Shown here piece by piece: positions 37,285 to 47,863 of a stretch of DNA of 64,000 bases. The notes under the pieces are model-generated. The model worked only from the letters and a program-made list of their open reading frames with translations. It was not told where the DNA came from and made no database searches. The stretch is from Sediminibacterium sp. Lineage in GTDB: Bacteria > Bacteroidota > Bacteroidia > Chitinophagales > Chitinophagaceae. Location: positions 1-64,000 of the forward strand of contig JAQTZD010000003.1 in NCBI GenBank assembly GCA_028687975.1. Reading direction: 5' to 3'. Each line of letters begins with the position of its first letter. The first letter of the stretch is position 1. Position numbers and translations under genes: made by a program.

Positions 37285-38295
37285 ATGCAAAAAGAGGTTG
37301 TTGTAAGCGGAATCCGTCCTACCGGGTTTTTACATTTAGGAAATTATTTTGGCGCCATGCGAAACTATGTTCGCATGCAGAACGACTACGACTGTTATTT
37401 TTTCGTAGCCAACTGGCACAGCCTTACTACACATCCGGATACCAGCGAATTGAAAAATGCAGTACACAGAGTGATTGCAGAAAACATTGCCTGCGGACTG
37501 GATCCGGAGAAAGTATCCCTGTATGTGCAGAGTGATGTTCCGGAAATTGCCGAACTCTATCTCTACCTGAATATGCTGGCCTACAAAGGTGAACTGGAAA
37601 AAACAGCCACCTTCAAAGACAAAGTAAGGTTGCAGCCGGAAAACGTAAATGCCGGACTGCTCACCTATCCGGTATTGATGGCAGCAGATGTTATTATTCA
37701 GCGGGCGGTAAAAGTTCCCGTGGGCAAAGACCAGGAGCAACACCTCGAAATGGCCAGGAATTTTGTAGACCGGTTCAATCACCGTTACGGAGATGTATTG
37801 CCACTCCCCTATGCATTCAACTATGGATCAGAACTGATCCGGATCATGAGTCTGGATGGAAATGGTAAGATGAGTAAGAGCGAAAACCAGATGGCAACCA
37901 TCTATCTGGCAGATGATGATGAAAACATCCGCAAAAAAATCATGAAAGCAAAAACCGACCAGGGACCTGCAGAACCCAATTCTGTAAAGCCCGATTATAT
38001 TCAAAACCTGTTTACCCTGATGGAACAGGTGAGCAGTGCAGATACTTATGCAAAATTCAATGCAGATTTTAATGCAAGCAGTGCGGGAAACTGTGTAATC
38101 CGTTACGGCGATATGAAAAAGCAACTTGCGGAAGACATGGCACAATTTATCCGTCCGATCCGGGAAAGAGCAGCCAACATACAGGCAGACAAGGACCAAC
38201 TGCACCGGCTGATCGCACAGGGTGCGGAAAAAGCCAGGGCAAGGGCATCGGAGACCCTTAAAATGGTGAGAGACGCCGTGGGCTTGAATTATTAG
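37285..38295 (+). CDS. trpS: tryptophan--tRNA ligase
   Basis: VSGIRPTGFLHLGNYFGAMRNYV and GNGKMSKSENQ; ATG 37285 preferred over 37252. Confidence 0.96.
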   Translation: MQKEVVVSGIRPTGFLHLGNYFGAMRNYVRMQNDYDCYFFVANWHSLTTHPDTSELKNAVHRVIAENIACGLDPEKVSLYVQSDVPEIAELYLYLNMLAYKGELEKTATFKDKVRLQPENVNAGLLTYPVLMAADVIIQRAVKVPVGKDQEQHLEMARNFVDRFNHRYGDVLPLPYAFNYGSELIRIMSLDGNGKMSKSENQMATIYLADDDENIRKKIMKAKTDQGPAEPNSVKPDYIQNLFTLMEQVSSADTYAKFNADFNASSAGNCVIRYGDMKKQLAEDMAQFIRPIRERAANIQADKDQLHRLIAQGAEKARARASETLKMVRDAVGLNY

Positions 38296-38361
38296 ACATA
38301 TTTAACCAAAATCAGATTAGTTTCCTTAAGTTGCAAGCTTTAAAATCAGCATAACAAAGAG

Positions 38362-38997
38362 ATGGCAAAACCTAAAAAACCTAAACACGTAGCGATCGCC
38401 GGCAATATCGGTGCAGGAAAAACAACCCTCACGGAAATGTTGAGCAAGCATTATCGCTGGATTCCCCAGTTCGAGAATGTAGACACCAATCCCTACCTGA
38501 TGGATTTTTACGAAGACATGCCACGCTGGAGTTTTAATCTTCAGATCTATTTTCTGAACAGCAGGCTGAATCAGTTGCTCGATATCCAGCATGGAACGGA
38601 AACCGTTATTCAGGACCGGACCATTTATGAAGATGCCAACATCTTTGCACCCAATCTGCACGAGATGGGACTGATGAGCAAGCGCGATTTCGACAACTAT
38701 TACCAGTTTTTTCAAACCCTGAAAACAATGGTACAGCCGCCGGACCTGCTGATTTACCTGAAAGCATCCGTACCTACTCTGGTTTCACAGATCCAGAAAA
38801 GAGGAAGAGAGTACGAAGAAAATATCCGGCTCGACTACCTGAAGAAACTCAATGATTATTACAACAAATGGATCGATGGATACAAAGAAGGTCCGTTGTT
38901 GGTGATCGACTGCGATAAAAACAAATTTGCCGAAAGCGAAGAGCATTTCGGAGACATCATCAACAAGGTAGACGGAATGTTGTTTGGCTTGTTTTAA
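38362..38997 (+). CDS. deoxynucleoside kinase
   Basis: AGNIGAGKTTLTEML P-loop; QDRTIYEDANIFA; dNK family. Confidence 0.92.
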   Translation: MAKPKKPKHVAIAGNIGAGKTTLTEMLSKHYRWIPQFENVDTNPYLMDFYEDMPRWSFNLQIYFLNSRLNQLLDIQHGTETVIQDRTIYEDANIFAPNLHEMGLMSKRDFDNYYQFFQTLKTMVQPPDLLIYLKASVPTLVSQIQKRGREYEENIRLDYLKKLNDYYNKWIDGYKEGPLLVIDCDKNKFAESEEHFGDIINKVDGMLFGLF

Positions 38998-39019
38998 TAT
39001 CCTCTAATTCACTACAATC

Positions 39020-39379
39020 ATGGATTACAAAGAACTGGTACAGCATCACTCGGGAGAATTGATCGAGAAGCTGCTTACCTATATCGTGAGCAAGGACCCC
39101 GTTGAAGTATTGTTCAATTTTGAAGACGACGATCAGTGGGCAATCATATCCATGCACCAGTACGAAGAAGACCTGGAAATTTCCCTGCGCCTCCATTCCA
39201 ACAGCATATACGATCTCTACCTGGGCTATTACGACGACGAAGATGAGTTCTTCGAAATCGTACATGCACTTACCCCTGCAGAAACAGAACAACTGCCCGA
39301 GGGTCTGAAAAAAATCATGAAGAAAGTAGTGGAAGACGAAAAGGGAATGCGCTTATCCGGCAATTTCCTGGCAAAATAA
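39020..39379 (+). CDS. conserved hypothetical acidic protein
   Basis: 119-aa ORF 22 bp after dNK, co-directional, highly acidic. Confidence 0.7.
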   Translation: MDYKELVQHHSGELIEKLLTYIVSKDPVEVLFNFEDDDQWAIISMHQYEEDLEISLRLHSNSIYDLYLGYYDDEDEFFEIVHALTPAETEQLPEGLKKIMKKVVEDEKGMRLSGNFLAK

Positions 39380-39400
39380 ATACAGCTTTTTGTTAAGCAT

Positions 39401-39438
39401 TCCAAAGTTGAATGCCCCCGGTTTCCCGGAGGCATTCA
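39401..39438. terminator. hairpin between convergent genes
   Basis: GAATGCC...GGCATTC inverted repeat with inner CCCGG/CCGG pairing. Confidence 0.45.
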
Positions 39439-39468
39439 TGTCAGGCAATCGAACGTTTTCTCTTGTTC

Positions 39469-41073
39469 TTAAATAATCGGAGCAGCATCCAGAATTTCGA
39501 GGGTAACCCCGGCTGCGTATTTTTCAAAATTTTTGATAAACTCTTTGGCCAGCTTCACAGTAGTAGCATCATAAGCAGCCTTATCACTCCAGGTATTGCG
39601 AGGATTTAAAATTTCCGCAGGAACACCGGGACAGGACATAGGCATCATCATGCCGAATATGGAATGTGGTTCAAATTCAACATCGTTCAGGGAGCCTTCC
39701 AGCGCTGCCGTAATCATGGCACGGGTATAACCCAGTTTCATCCGGCTTCCTGTACCGTATGAACCACCGCTCCAGCCGGTATTGATCATCCAAACATTTA
39801 CATTGAACTGTTTCATTTTGTCTCCGAGCATCTCGGCATATTTACCCGGATGCAGCGGAAGGAAAGGCGCACCAAAACAAGCGCTGAAAGTAGACTTGGG
39901 TTCGGTAACACCGGCTTCTGTTCCTGCAACCTTGGCTGTGTAGCCGCTGATGAACTGGTACATAGCCTGTCCGGGAGTCAGTTTGCTGATCGGAGGCAAT
40001 ACGCCATATGCATCACAGGTGAGGAAGAATAAATTCTTAGGCAACCCGCCAATACTGGGTTCCATAGCATTGGAAATAAAATGCAGCGGATAACTCACCC
40101 GGGTATTTTCGGTGATGCCTTTGTAGCTGAAATCGATCTGGTTGGTGCCTTCGTAAAAACCAATATTTTCTACCAGGGCGCCCGGACGAATGGCGCGAAA
40201 AATTTCCGGCTCCTTTTCTTCACTGAGGTCGATGGTTTTTGCATAACATCCGCCTTCGAAGTTGAAAACAGAATCATCGGTCCATCCATGTTCATCGTCG
40301 CCGATCAGTTTGCGATTGGGGTCGGCGCTCAAAGTGGTTTTACCGGTACCACTCAAACCAAAGAATACAGCTACATCACCTTCCTTTCCGATGTTGGCGC
40401 TGCAATGCATGCTCAACACATTTTTTTCCTGTGGAAGAATATAATTGAGTATGGTGAAAATGCCTTTTTTGATTTCGCCGGTATAACCGGAACCGCCAAT
40501 CAGAATGGTCTTGTGTTTAAAGGAAATGATCGAAAAATTATGTTGCCTGGTTCCGTCAACAGAAGGGTCTGCTTTAAAACCGGGAGCCTGTATAATCTGC
40601 CAATCCTGTACAAACTCGTCCAGTTCCGATTCATCGGGCCGGAGGAACATATTGTAAGCAAATAAATTGCTCCATGGATTTTCGTTCACCACACGGATAT
40701 TGAGGCGGTAAGAAGGATCGGCACAGGCATAGGCATCTCTTACCCAAACCTCCGGCTGGTTACCGAGGTAGTTCAATACTTTTTCTTTCAGTTGCAGAAA
40801 ATAAGCTTCCGCAATCGGAATGTTGAAATTGTTCCAATGAACAGTATTTTCTGTAATGGCGTCTTTCACAGTAAACTTATCCAGCGGACTTCTTCCGGTA
40901 AACTCACCGGTTTGAATACAAAGCGCCCCCGTATCGTTCAATACCCCCTGTCCTTTCAGGACAGCCTGCTCAACAAGGTCTTCGGGTAAAAGCTGGTAAT
41001 GTACTTTGGTGGACTCCGGAAAATTAAATGCCAACAGATTCTTTGATTTGGTCTGAGAACTAATAGAAGACAT
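39469..41073 (-). CDS. pckA: phosphoenolpyruvate carboxykinase (ATP)
   Basis: FFGLSGTGKTTLSADPNRKLIGDDEHGW and NVWMINTGWSGGSYGTGSRMKLGYTRAMI. Confidence 0.97.
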   Translation of the reverse strand: MSSISSQTKSKNLLAFNFPESTKVHYQLLPEDLVEQAVLKGQGVLNDTGALCIQTGEFTGRSPLDKFTVKDAITENTVHWNNFNIPIAEAYFLQLKEKVLNYLGNQPEVWVRDAYACADPSYRLNIRVVNENPWSNLFAYNMFLRPDESELDEFVQDWQIIQAPGFKADPSVDGTRQHNFSIISFKHKTILIGGSGYTGEIKKGIFTILNYILPQEKNVLSMHCSANIGKEGDVAVFFGLSGTGKTTLSADPNRKLIGDDEHGWTDDSVFNFEGGCYAKTIDLSEEKEPEIFRAIRPGALVENIGFYEGTNQIDFSYKGITENTRVSYPLHFISNAMEPSIGGLPKNLFFLTCDAYGVLPPISKLTPGQAMYQFISGYTAKVAGTEAGVTEPKSTFSACFGAPFLPLHPGKYAEMLGDKMKQFNVNVWMINTGWSGGSYGTGSRMKLGYTRAMITAALEGSLNDVEFEPHSIFGMMMPMSCPGVPAEILNPRNTWSDKAAYDATTVKLAKEFIKNFEKYAAGVTLEILDAAPII

Positions 41074-41101
41074 ATACGAACATTCGTTAGTTAATGACGC
41101 A

Positions 41102-41109
41102 AAAGTAAG
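41102..41109 (-). promoter_or_regulatory. -7 box TACTTTTG upstream of pckA
   Basis: CAAAAGTA on +. Confidence 0.45.
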
Positions 41110-41307
41110 GGGATTGAAATTCCGTACCCAACAGTTGTGTACCGCTTACACACTTTGTGCAACGAATTGCTTCGTGTTATACTGCAAAATTTCGAACAAT
41201 TAACAGCAATGATATTTTTCTCTATTAAAATCAATTCGAAAGCTTGAATATTTTATAAAAAAAATGCCCGATTCATGATTTTTCTGCAGTTTCTGCAGGC
41301 AAGCAAG

Positions 41308-41315
41308 TATTTTTG
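41308..41315 (+). promoter_or_regulatory. -7 box TATTTTTG upstream of the FAD-linked oxidase
   Basis: TAnnTTTG 15 nt before ATG 41331. Confidence 0.45.
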
Positions 41316-41330
41316 CTAAAATTTACAGAC

Positions 41331-42755
41331 ATGTCCGGTGCTACAGAAAGAGGGGTTATATCCATTACGCATCTTGAAAAATTCAAAGAGATAGTGGGCG
41401 AGTCATATGTACTTGCCGATGAAGAAAATCTGCAGCACTACGGACACGATGAAACAGAACGCCTGCAATATTATCCCGAAGTTGTTTTAAAACCCGCAGG
41501 TACACAGGAGATATCCGCCATCATGCAATATTGCAATACGCATCGCATACCGGTAACTCCCAGGGGAGCAGGCACCGGACTGAGCGGAGGTGCATTGCCA
41601 ACACAGGGCGGGGTGCTTTTATCTACGGAGCGACTCAATAAAATAATTGAAATAGACGAACGAAACCTGCAGGTAACCACCGAACCGGGTGTAATTACCG
41701 AAGTACTGCAAAATGCAGTGAAGGAAAAGGGCTTGTTTTATCCACCCGATCCAAGCAGTAAGGGAAGCTGTTTTATTGGCGGCAATATTGCCGAAAACAG
41801 CGGCGGGCCAAAAGCAGTTAAATACGGCGTGGTGAAAGACTATGTACTGAACCTGGAACTGGTATTGCCATCGGGCGAAGTCATCTGGACCGGGGCCAAT
41901 GTGCTGAAGAATTCCACCGGATACAACCTTACGCAATTACTCGTAGGCAGCGAAGGCACACTGGGCATTGTAACCAAAATTGTGCTGCGGCTGATCCCCC
42001 ATCCCAGATACGATTTACTGATGCTGGTACCATTTGCCTCGCTCGAGAATGCCAGTGCGGCAGTGAGTGCCATCTTCAGGGCAGGTTTTGTACCAAGTGC
42101 ATTGGAACTGGTGGAAATAGACGCACTGAAGATTGTAAGTGCCATGGTAGACAGTTCCGCAGTGCCGGTGAATGATTCCATTGAAGCGCACCTGATCATA
42201 GAAGTGGACGGCAACAATATGGATGTGCTGATGGGCGAAATGGAAGCTATTGCAGAACTGCTCACACAGTTCGAAGCGGGAGAAGTATTTTTTGCGGATG
42301 ATGCGCAACAGAAGGCAGAGCTCTGGAAACTGCGCAGGCGTGCAGCGGAAGCGGTAAAAGCCAGCGGCTATACCATTGAGGAAGATACCGTAGTGCCAAG
42401 GGCAGAGCTGCCCGTACTGATTCGCGGTGTAAAGGAACTGGGCAGGCAATACGGATTCAAGGCCGTGTGCTACGGACATGCCGGAGATGGCAACCTGCAC
42501 ATCCGCATCAACCACCCTACCATCAAAAACAGTTATGGCAACCCGGAAATGACAGCTGCATTAAAAGCTTTGTTCGAACTGGTGCAGAGCCTGGGCGGAA
42601 CCATCAGCGGAGAACACGGTATCGGGCTGATTCAAAAACCTTATATGCAAACCATGTTTGGAGAAGCAGCCATAGAACTGATGCGCGGCATCAAACAGGC
42701 ATTTGATCCCAACAACATACTCAATCCGGGTAAAATTTTTGATCTGAAAAATTAG
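41331..42755 (+). CDS. FAD-binding oxidoreductase (GlcD/D-lactate dehydrogenase type)
   Basis: VTPRGAGTGLSGGALP, GGNIAENSGGPKAVKYGV, GEHGIGLIQKPYM. Confidence 0.93.
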   Translation: MSGATERGVISITHLEKFKEIVGESYVLADEENLQHYGHDETERLQYYPEVVLKPAGTQEISAIMQYCNTHRIPVTPRGAGTGLSGGALPTQGGVLLSTERLNKIIEIDERNLQVTTEPGVITEVLQNAVKEKGLFYPPDPSSKGSCFIGGNIAENSGGPKAVKYGVVKDYVLNLELVLPSGEVIWTGANVLKNSTGYNLTQLLVGSEGTLGIVTKIVLRLIPHPRYDLLMLVPFASLENASAAVSAIFRAGFVPSALELVEIDALKIVSAMVDSSAVPVNDSIEAHLIIEVDGNNMDVLMGEMEAIAELLTQFEAGEVFFADDAQQKAELWKLRRRAAEAVKASGYTIEEDTVVPRAELPVLIRGVKELGRQYGFKAVCYGHAGDGNLHIRINHPTIKNSYGNPEMTAALKALFELVQSLGGTISGEHGIGLIQKPYMQTMFGEAAIELMRGIKQAFDPNNILNPGKIFDLKN

Positions 42756-42772
42756 TTCCTATCTTAACAGTT

Positions 42773-43381
42773 ATGAAGATGAAAATGAAAAAATTATGCT
42801 TTGTTCTGGCAGGAATCATTTGTTTCAGTACTGCTGCGCTGGCACAGGAACAGGAAGAAGATACAGCTCCCCAAAAAGGATTTGATCCCAACCGGGTATT
42901 TATCGGAAGCAGCCTGAACATAGGATTGTCTAACCGTTTTTTTAACCTGGGTCTCAACCCGGAAGTGGGATACAGCTTCAATAACTGGCTCGACGCCGGG
43001 GTATTGGTGAACATCAATTATTTTTCGCAGAACGGAACCGTATACAAAGACAAGAATTTCAACTACGGCGGAGGAGGCTTTCTGCGGATATGGCCGGTAA
43101 ATTTCCTGCACCTGCAAATTCAGCCCGAATACAACCGGATCAGTTCTACCAGAACCTACAGCGACAACTCCGGTACATTCAAATACAAAACAGGCGCTGC
43201 CAGCCTGCTGGCAGGAATCGGTTATGGATCAAGGGAAATCGGAAGCCGGTTTTCTCATTTTACCATCATGATAGACCTGTTGCAGGAAATGAACTCACCT
43301 TACAGAGACAATTATACCGGCGACCCTCAACCGGTATTCCGTGGCGGATTTGGCATTTACCTTAATTCAAGAAGGAGATGA
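42773..43381 (+). CDS. outer-membrane beta-barrel-like hypothetical protein
   Basis: Signal peptide ending AALAQ; alternating aromatic/glycine beta-strand pattern. Confidence 0.7.
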   Translation: MKMKMKKLCFVLAGIICFSTAALAQEQEEDTAPQKGFDPNRVFIGSSLNIGLSNRFFNLGLNPEVGYSFNNWLDAGVLVNINYFSQNGTVYKDKNFNYGGGGFLRIWPVNFLHLQIQPEYNRISSTRTYSDNSGTFKYKTGAASLLAGIGYGSREIGSRFSHFTIMIDLLQEMNSPYRDNYTGDPQPVFRGGFGIYLNSRRR

Positions 43382-43901
43382 TTTCGGCAGCAGAGCTGCA
43401 AACAATCAACCTTTCTTTCCATTCTTCATAGAGGAAGCCTTCGGCAAACATGTTTTCCATATGTGCCACCAGGTGATCGTAATAATGATTGCAGTTCAGT
43501 AAAAAGATTTTCTTGCTGTGAATCTTCAGGGTATTCCAGGTAAGCATTTCGAACAGTTCATCCAGCGTTCCGTTGCCACCCGGTAATACCACGGCAACAT
43601 CACAGAGTTCGTAGAGCAGTTTTTTACGGGAATGCATATCCGCAACAACCCGCAAGTCTGTAATACCCTGATGTGCATGTTCCCATTCCAGTAATACTTC
43701 GGGAATCACCCCAATAACTTTCCCCCCATTATTCATTACAGCGTCTGCAATACAGCCCATCAGGCCCTTGTTGCCGCCGCCGTATACCAGCGTTATATCA
43801 TGTGCAGCCAGGTAGTTTCCCAGGGCCATCGTTTCGGTGGAAAACAAAGGATCATTGCCCCACTTGGAGCCACAAAAAACAGTCAGATTTTTTACTTGCA
43901 T
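43362..43901 (-). CDS. LOG family / TIGR00730 Rossmann-fold protein
   Basis: LVYGGGNKGLMG and VVLPGGNGTLDELFEMLTW (PGGxGTxxE). Confidence 0.95.
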   Translation of the reverse strand: MQVKNLTVFCGSKWGNDPLFSTETMALGNYLAAHDITLVYGGGNKGLMGCIADAVMNNGGKVIGVIPEVLLEWEHAHQGITDLRVVADMHSRKKLLYELCDVAVVLPGGNGTLDELFEMLTWNTLKIHSKKIFLLNCNHYYDHLVAHMENMFAEGFLYEEWKERLIVCSSAAEIISFLN

Positions 43902-43981
43902 AAAACCGCATTGAGGAGCAAATTACCTGAATTATTTTTACTACTTTGCAAAAATTGTTTTTAACACTGTAAAAAGGCCAT

Positions 43982-45448
43982 ATGTCTCCTGTTCTACTAT
44001 TTTCAGTTGTAATCGTATACTTTCTTATTCTGCTGGCTGTGGCCTGGTATACCGGAAAGAACAGTGACAATCATTCCTTTTTTATCGGCAATAAAAACAG
44101 CAACTGGATGCTCGTGGCATTTGGTATGGTGGGTACCTCGCTGAGTGGCGTAACATTTGTAAGTGTGCCGGGAGCCGTTGCCAAAGAATCCTTTGCTTAC
44201 CTGCAAATCGCCATCGGTTACCTGATCGGATACCTGATGATCGCCTATGTATTGCTGCCGCTGTATTACCGGCTGAACCTCACTTCTATTTACAATTACC
44301 TGAGTAAAAGACTGGGATATCGGTCGTATAAAACAGGCTCATCGTTTTTTATATTGTCGAGGGTGCTGGGTGCAACAGCCCGGTTGTACCTGGTGGTGAA
44401 TATCCTGCAGGAAGCCATCCTGAACAGTTTTAATATTCCTTTCTGGGCTACCACCCTCATCATCCTGGTGATGATCCTGCTGTACACTTTTGAAGGAGGT
44501 GTAAAAACCATTGTTTACACCGATACCCTGCAAACCAGCTGTATGCTGGCCGGCCTGGTGATCTGCGTATTTTATATCCTGAACCAAATGAATATGGGCT
44601 TTGGAGAAAGCCTGCAGGTAATGAGTGAAAAAGGTTATTCAACCATCTTTTTTACCGATCCCAACAGCCGGTATTTTTTCCTGAAACAAATCGTAGCAGG
44701 TGCATTCATCACGGTTACCATGACCGGTATGGACCAGGAAATGATGCAGAAAAATATTTCTGTTAAAACCCTGAAAGACTCACAGAAAAACGTGGTATCC
44801 ATGGCCCTGGTATTGTCTGTGGTGCTCGTGATATTCCTGTTCCTGGGAGGTCTGTTGTACCTGTATGCAGACTCTCTGAACATCACTGTAACCGGAGATA
44901 AAATATTCCCGACACTGGCGCTGGAACACATGCCTCCCTATGTGTCGGTGATCTTTATTATTGCACTGATTTCGGCGCTCTTCCCCTCTGCCGACGGAGC
45001 CATTACGGCATTAACCTCTACTTTCTGCATAGATATACTGGGCATACAACGCAGGGCCGACCTCAGCCAGGCAGCACAGAAAAAAATCAGACAAAGAGTA
45101 CACCTGTCTTTTGCTGCTATTTTCCTTGTGTTTGTATTGGTATTTAAATGGGTAGATGATCCAAGCATGATTGGCCTGATCCTTAAAATAGCCGCTTATA
45201 CATACGGGCCGCTTCTGGGCTTATTTACGTTTGGCATCCTTACCAAAAAAGCGGTAAAAGACCGCTGGGTACCCTATGTATGTATTGCAGCACCCGCTAT
45301 TTGTTTCCTTTTAGACAAGTACCAGAAAATGATATTCGGCTCATTCGAAATCGGGCTGGAACTGCTGATCATCAATGGAACTTTAACATTTATCGGTTTA
45401 CTCCTGATTGCGGAGAAAAAAAACGCCACAGCAGAGGCGCTAGCCTAA
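43982..45448 (+). CDS. sodium:solute symporter family protein
   Basis: SSS-family topology; GTSLSGVTFVSVPG and MTGMDQEMMQKN motifs. Confidence 0.92.
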   Translation: MSPVLLFSVVIVYFLILLAVAWYTGKNSDNHSFFIGNKNSNWMLVAFGMVGTSLSGVTFVSVPGAVAKESFAYLQIAIGYLIGYLMIAYVLLPLYYRLNLTSIYNYLSKRLGYRSYKTGSSFFILSRVLGATARLYLVVNILQEAILNSFNIPFWATTLIILVMILLYTFEGGVKTIVYTDTLQTSCMLAGLVICVFYILNQMNMGFGESLQVMSEKGYSTIFFTDPNSRYFFLKQIVAGAFITVTMTGMDQEMMQKNISVKTLKDSQKNVVSMALVLSVVLVIFLFLGGLLYLYADSLNITVTGDKIFPTLALEHMPPYVSVIFIIALISALFPSADGAITALTSTFCIDILGIQRRADLSQAAQKKIRQRVHLSFAAIFLVFVLVFKWVDDPSMIGLILKIAAYTYGPLLGLFTFGILTKKAVKDRWVPYVCIAAPAICFLLDKYQKMIFGSFEIGLELLIINGTLTFIGLLLIAEKKNATAEALA

Positions 45449-45458
45449 ACCAGCATCC

Positions 45459-46100
45459 ATGACCAACACCATACACCAGCGGGCAGAGACCTATGCAGAT
45501 CAGTATACTTCGCCGGAGTCTGATCTGTTGGCCGAAATTCATGAGCAAACCAGGCTCCAACACCCTAAAGCTCATATGTTAAGCGGAAAAGTACAGGGCC
45601 AGTTCCTGCGCATGATCAGCTGCATGCAACGCCCGAAATACATCCTCGAAATAGGCACATTTACGGGTTATAGCGCCATTTGCCTGGCAGAAGGGCTTAC
45701 CCCCGATGGTATGCTCCACACCATCGAAATCCGGGAAGAAGACGCCCGGACAGCCGAGGCAAATTTTAGCAAATTCAATCGAAATAAGCAGGTAACTTTG
45801 CATCGCGGAAATGCGCTGGAAATCATTGATTCCCTACCCTTTGAGTGGGACCTGGTTTTCATAGATGCCGATAAAACCGGCTACATCAACTACTATGAAA
45901 AACTGGTACCCCGTTTATCGGAAAGGGGCATGATACTGGCAGACAATGTGCTCTTTCACGGACAGGTACTGGAGGACCCGATCAGTGGCAAAAATGCCCT
46001 GGCTATACAGGCATTCAACGAACATGTACAAAACGATCCGAGAACAGAGCAGGTGATATTAACCATCAGAGATGGTATTTCATTGATTAAAAGAAAGTAG
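45459..46100 (+). CDS. O-methyltransferase (class I SAM-dependent)
   Basis: ILEIGTFTGYSAICLAEGL and VFIDADKTGYINYYE. Confidence 0.93.
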   Translation: MTNTIHQRAETYADQYTSPESDLLAEIHEQTRLQHPKAHMLSGKVQGQFLRMISCMQRPKYILEIGTFTGYSAICLAEGLTPDGMLHTIEIREEDARTAEANFSKFNRNKQVTLHRGNALEIIDSLPFEWDLVFIDADKTGYINYYEKLVPRLSERGMILADNVLFHGQVLEDPISGKNALAIQAFNEHVQNDPRTEQVILTIRDGISLIKRK

Positions 46101-46101
46101 T

Positions 46102-47250
46102 ATGATGAAATTTCTTTCCCTGCTTCCCCTGGTATTTGCGTTGAACGTGAATGCACAGAAAGAAAAAACAGAACAATACATTCAGCAATACAGCGAACTG
46201 GCTATTCAGGAAATGATTCGCACAGGCGTTCCTGCAGCCATCAAACTGGCACAGGGTATCCTGGAGTCGCAATCTGGAGAAAGCGATCTGGTAAAGCGCT
46301 CCAACAACCATTTTGGCATTAAATGCAAAACAGAATGGACCGGCGATAAAACCTATCACGACGACGATGAAAAAGGAGAATGCTTTCGGGTGTACCCCGA
46401 TGCAACGGCTTCTTACAAAGACCATTCAGATTTTTTAAAAACCCGGTCGCATTATAACTTTCTGTTTAAACTGGATCCCACCAATTACGAAGCATGGGCC
46501 AACGGCTTAAAAAAAGCCGGGTATGCCACGTCCCCTGCTTATCCCAAAAGTTTAATCAAGGTAATTAAAGATTTTCAGCTGGATCGTTTTAACCAGATAG
46601 CATTGGAGCGCAGCGCAGTCCTCGCCAAAAATTATACACCAGCCTCCGCTCCAGGCATTGCGCCCAAACAGGAACCAACCAAACCGGTTCAACGCAACGA
46701 GGCTAAAAAACAGCGGGAAACCATCACCACGGTAGTAGTAGAAGAAACCATTACCGATGACCCTGAGGAAGAAGAGGAAGCCGTTACAACAACAAAAGCC
46801 GAAACAACAACTACAGTCTCAGATCCTGTTTCTGTAGCAGCACCCAAACAGGAAACTACTGTAAAAAAACTCAGTGCCTATCCCGAAGGCATCTTCCGCA
46901 TCAACCAGTGCAAAGTAATCTATGCCAATGCAGGAATCTCTCTGCTGGCGTTGGCACAAGAATACAACATCACTTTAAGCAAGTTGCTGGAGTATAACGA
47001 AATGAGCAATGTGGATATTCTGGAGCAGGATCAGCTGATCTTTCTGGAGAAAAAACAAAAAAGAGGAAGCAGTGATTACCATGTGGTAAGGCAGGGCGAA
47101 AACCTCTACAGCATTGTGCAAACAGAAGGCGTAAGGCTCGAAAATATTTTGCAGTACAACAACATCAGCAAAGAAAGCACACCGGCTCCCGGTAACAAAA
47201 TTTACCTGAAAGCCATACTGACCGCAAAAGCATCACCCAATAAAAAATAA
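46102..47250 (+). CDS. glucosaminidase domain protein with LysM repeats
   Basis: AIKLAQGILESQSGESDLVKRSNNHFGIKCK and C-terminal LysM-like YHVVRQGENLYSIV. Confidence 0.92.
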   Translation: MMKFLSLLPLVFALNVNAQKEKTEQYIQQYSELAIQEMIRTGVPAAIKLAQGILESQSGESDLVKRSNNHFGIKCKTEWTGDKTYHDDDEKGECFRVYPDATASYKDHSDFLKTRSHYNFLFKLDPTNYEAWANGLKKAGYATSPAYPKSLIKVIKDFQLDRFNQIALERSAVLAKNYTPASAPGIAPKQEPTKPVQRNEAKKQRETITTVVVEETITDDPEEEEEAVTTTKAETTTTVSDPVSVAAPKQETTVKKLSAYPEGIFRINQCKVIYANAGISLLALAQEYNITLSKLLEYNEMSNVDILEQDQLIFLEKKQKRGSSDYHVVRQGENLYSIVQTEGVRLENILQYNNISKESTPAPGNKIYLKAILTAKASPNKK

Positions 47251-47251
47251 C

Positions 47252-47794
47252 ATGGCACTTGTAACCCTTTTCGATAAAACATTTGAACCTTATTTACCCG
47301 AAGACCTGATCCGGGAAAAAGTTCAGGAAATGGCTGCCGTAATCAACCAGGATTATGCGGGAAAAAAGCCATTATTCCTTGCAATCCTGAATGGTTCATT
47401 CATGTTTGCAGCCGATCTTTTTAAACTGATTGAACTGGAAGCAGAAATCAGCTTCATCAAACTGGCTTCCTATAAAGGAGCCAAATCTACCGGCAATGTG
47501 GTTACTGCCATCGGACTGGATGCCGATATCAAGGGCCGGGATGTGATTATTATCGAAGATATCATCGACACGGGTAAAACCCTGCATGAATTTATTCCCC
47601 AGTTGCTCAACCAGCAGCCTGCTTCGCTCAAAACCGCCATTTTACTGCACAAGCCGGATGCCACCAAATATCCCGTAAGGATAGACTATTGCTGTTTTTC
47701 CATTCCCGACAGATTTGTACTTGGATATGGCCTGGACTACGACGGATACGGAAGAAACCTGAAAGAAATCTATCAGCTGAAAGGCGGAGAATAA
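47252..47794 (+). CDS. hpt: hypoxanthine phosphoribosyltransferase
   Basis: VIIIEDIIDTGKTL PRPP motif; FVLGYGLDYDGYGRNL. Confidence 0.95.
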   Translation: MALVTLFDKTFEPYLPEDLIREKVQEMAAVINQDYAGKKPLFLAILNGSFMFAADLFKLIELEAEISFIKLASYKGAKSTGNVVTAIGLDADIKGRDVIIIEDIIDTGKTLHEFIPQLLNQQPASLKTAILLHKPDATKYPVRIDYCCFSIPDRFVLGYGLDYDGYGRNLKEIYQLKGGE

Positions 47795-47863
47795 CCAGTT
47801 TCGTACCGCTGGTACAACAAACCTGCCGCTTTCAGCGTTCGAAGCAAAACTGTTGCCAACCAA

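Noticed and set aside
41313-41330. TTG start of the FAD oxidase ORF
   Set aside because: TTG overlaps the TATTTTTG -7 box; ATG 41331 preferred
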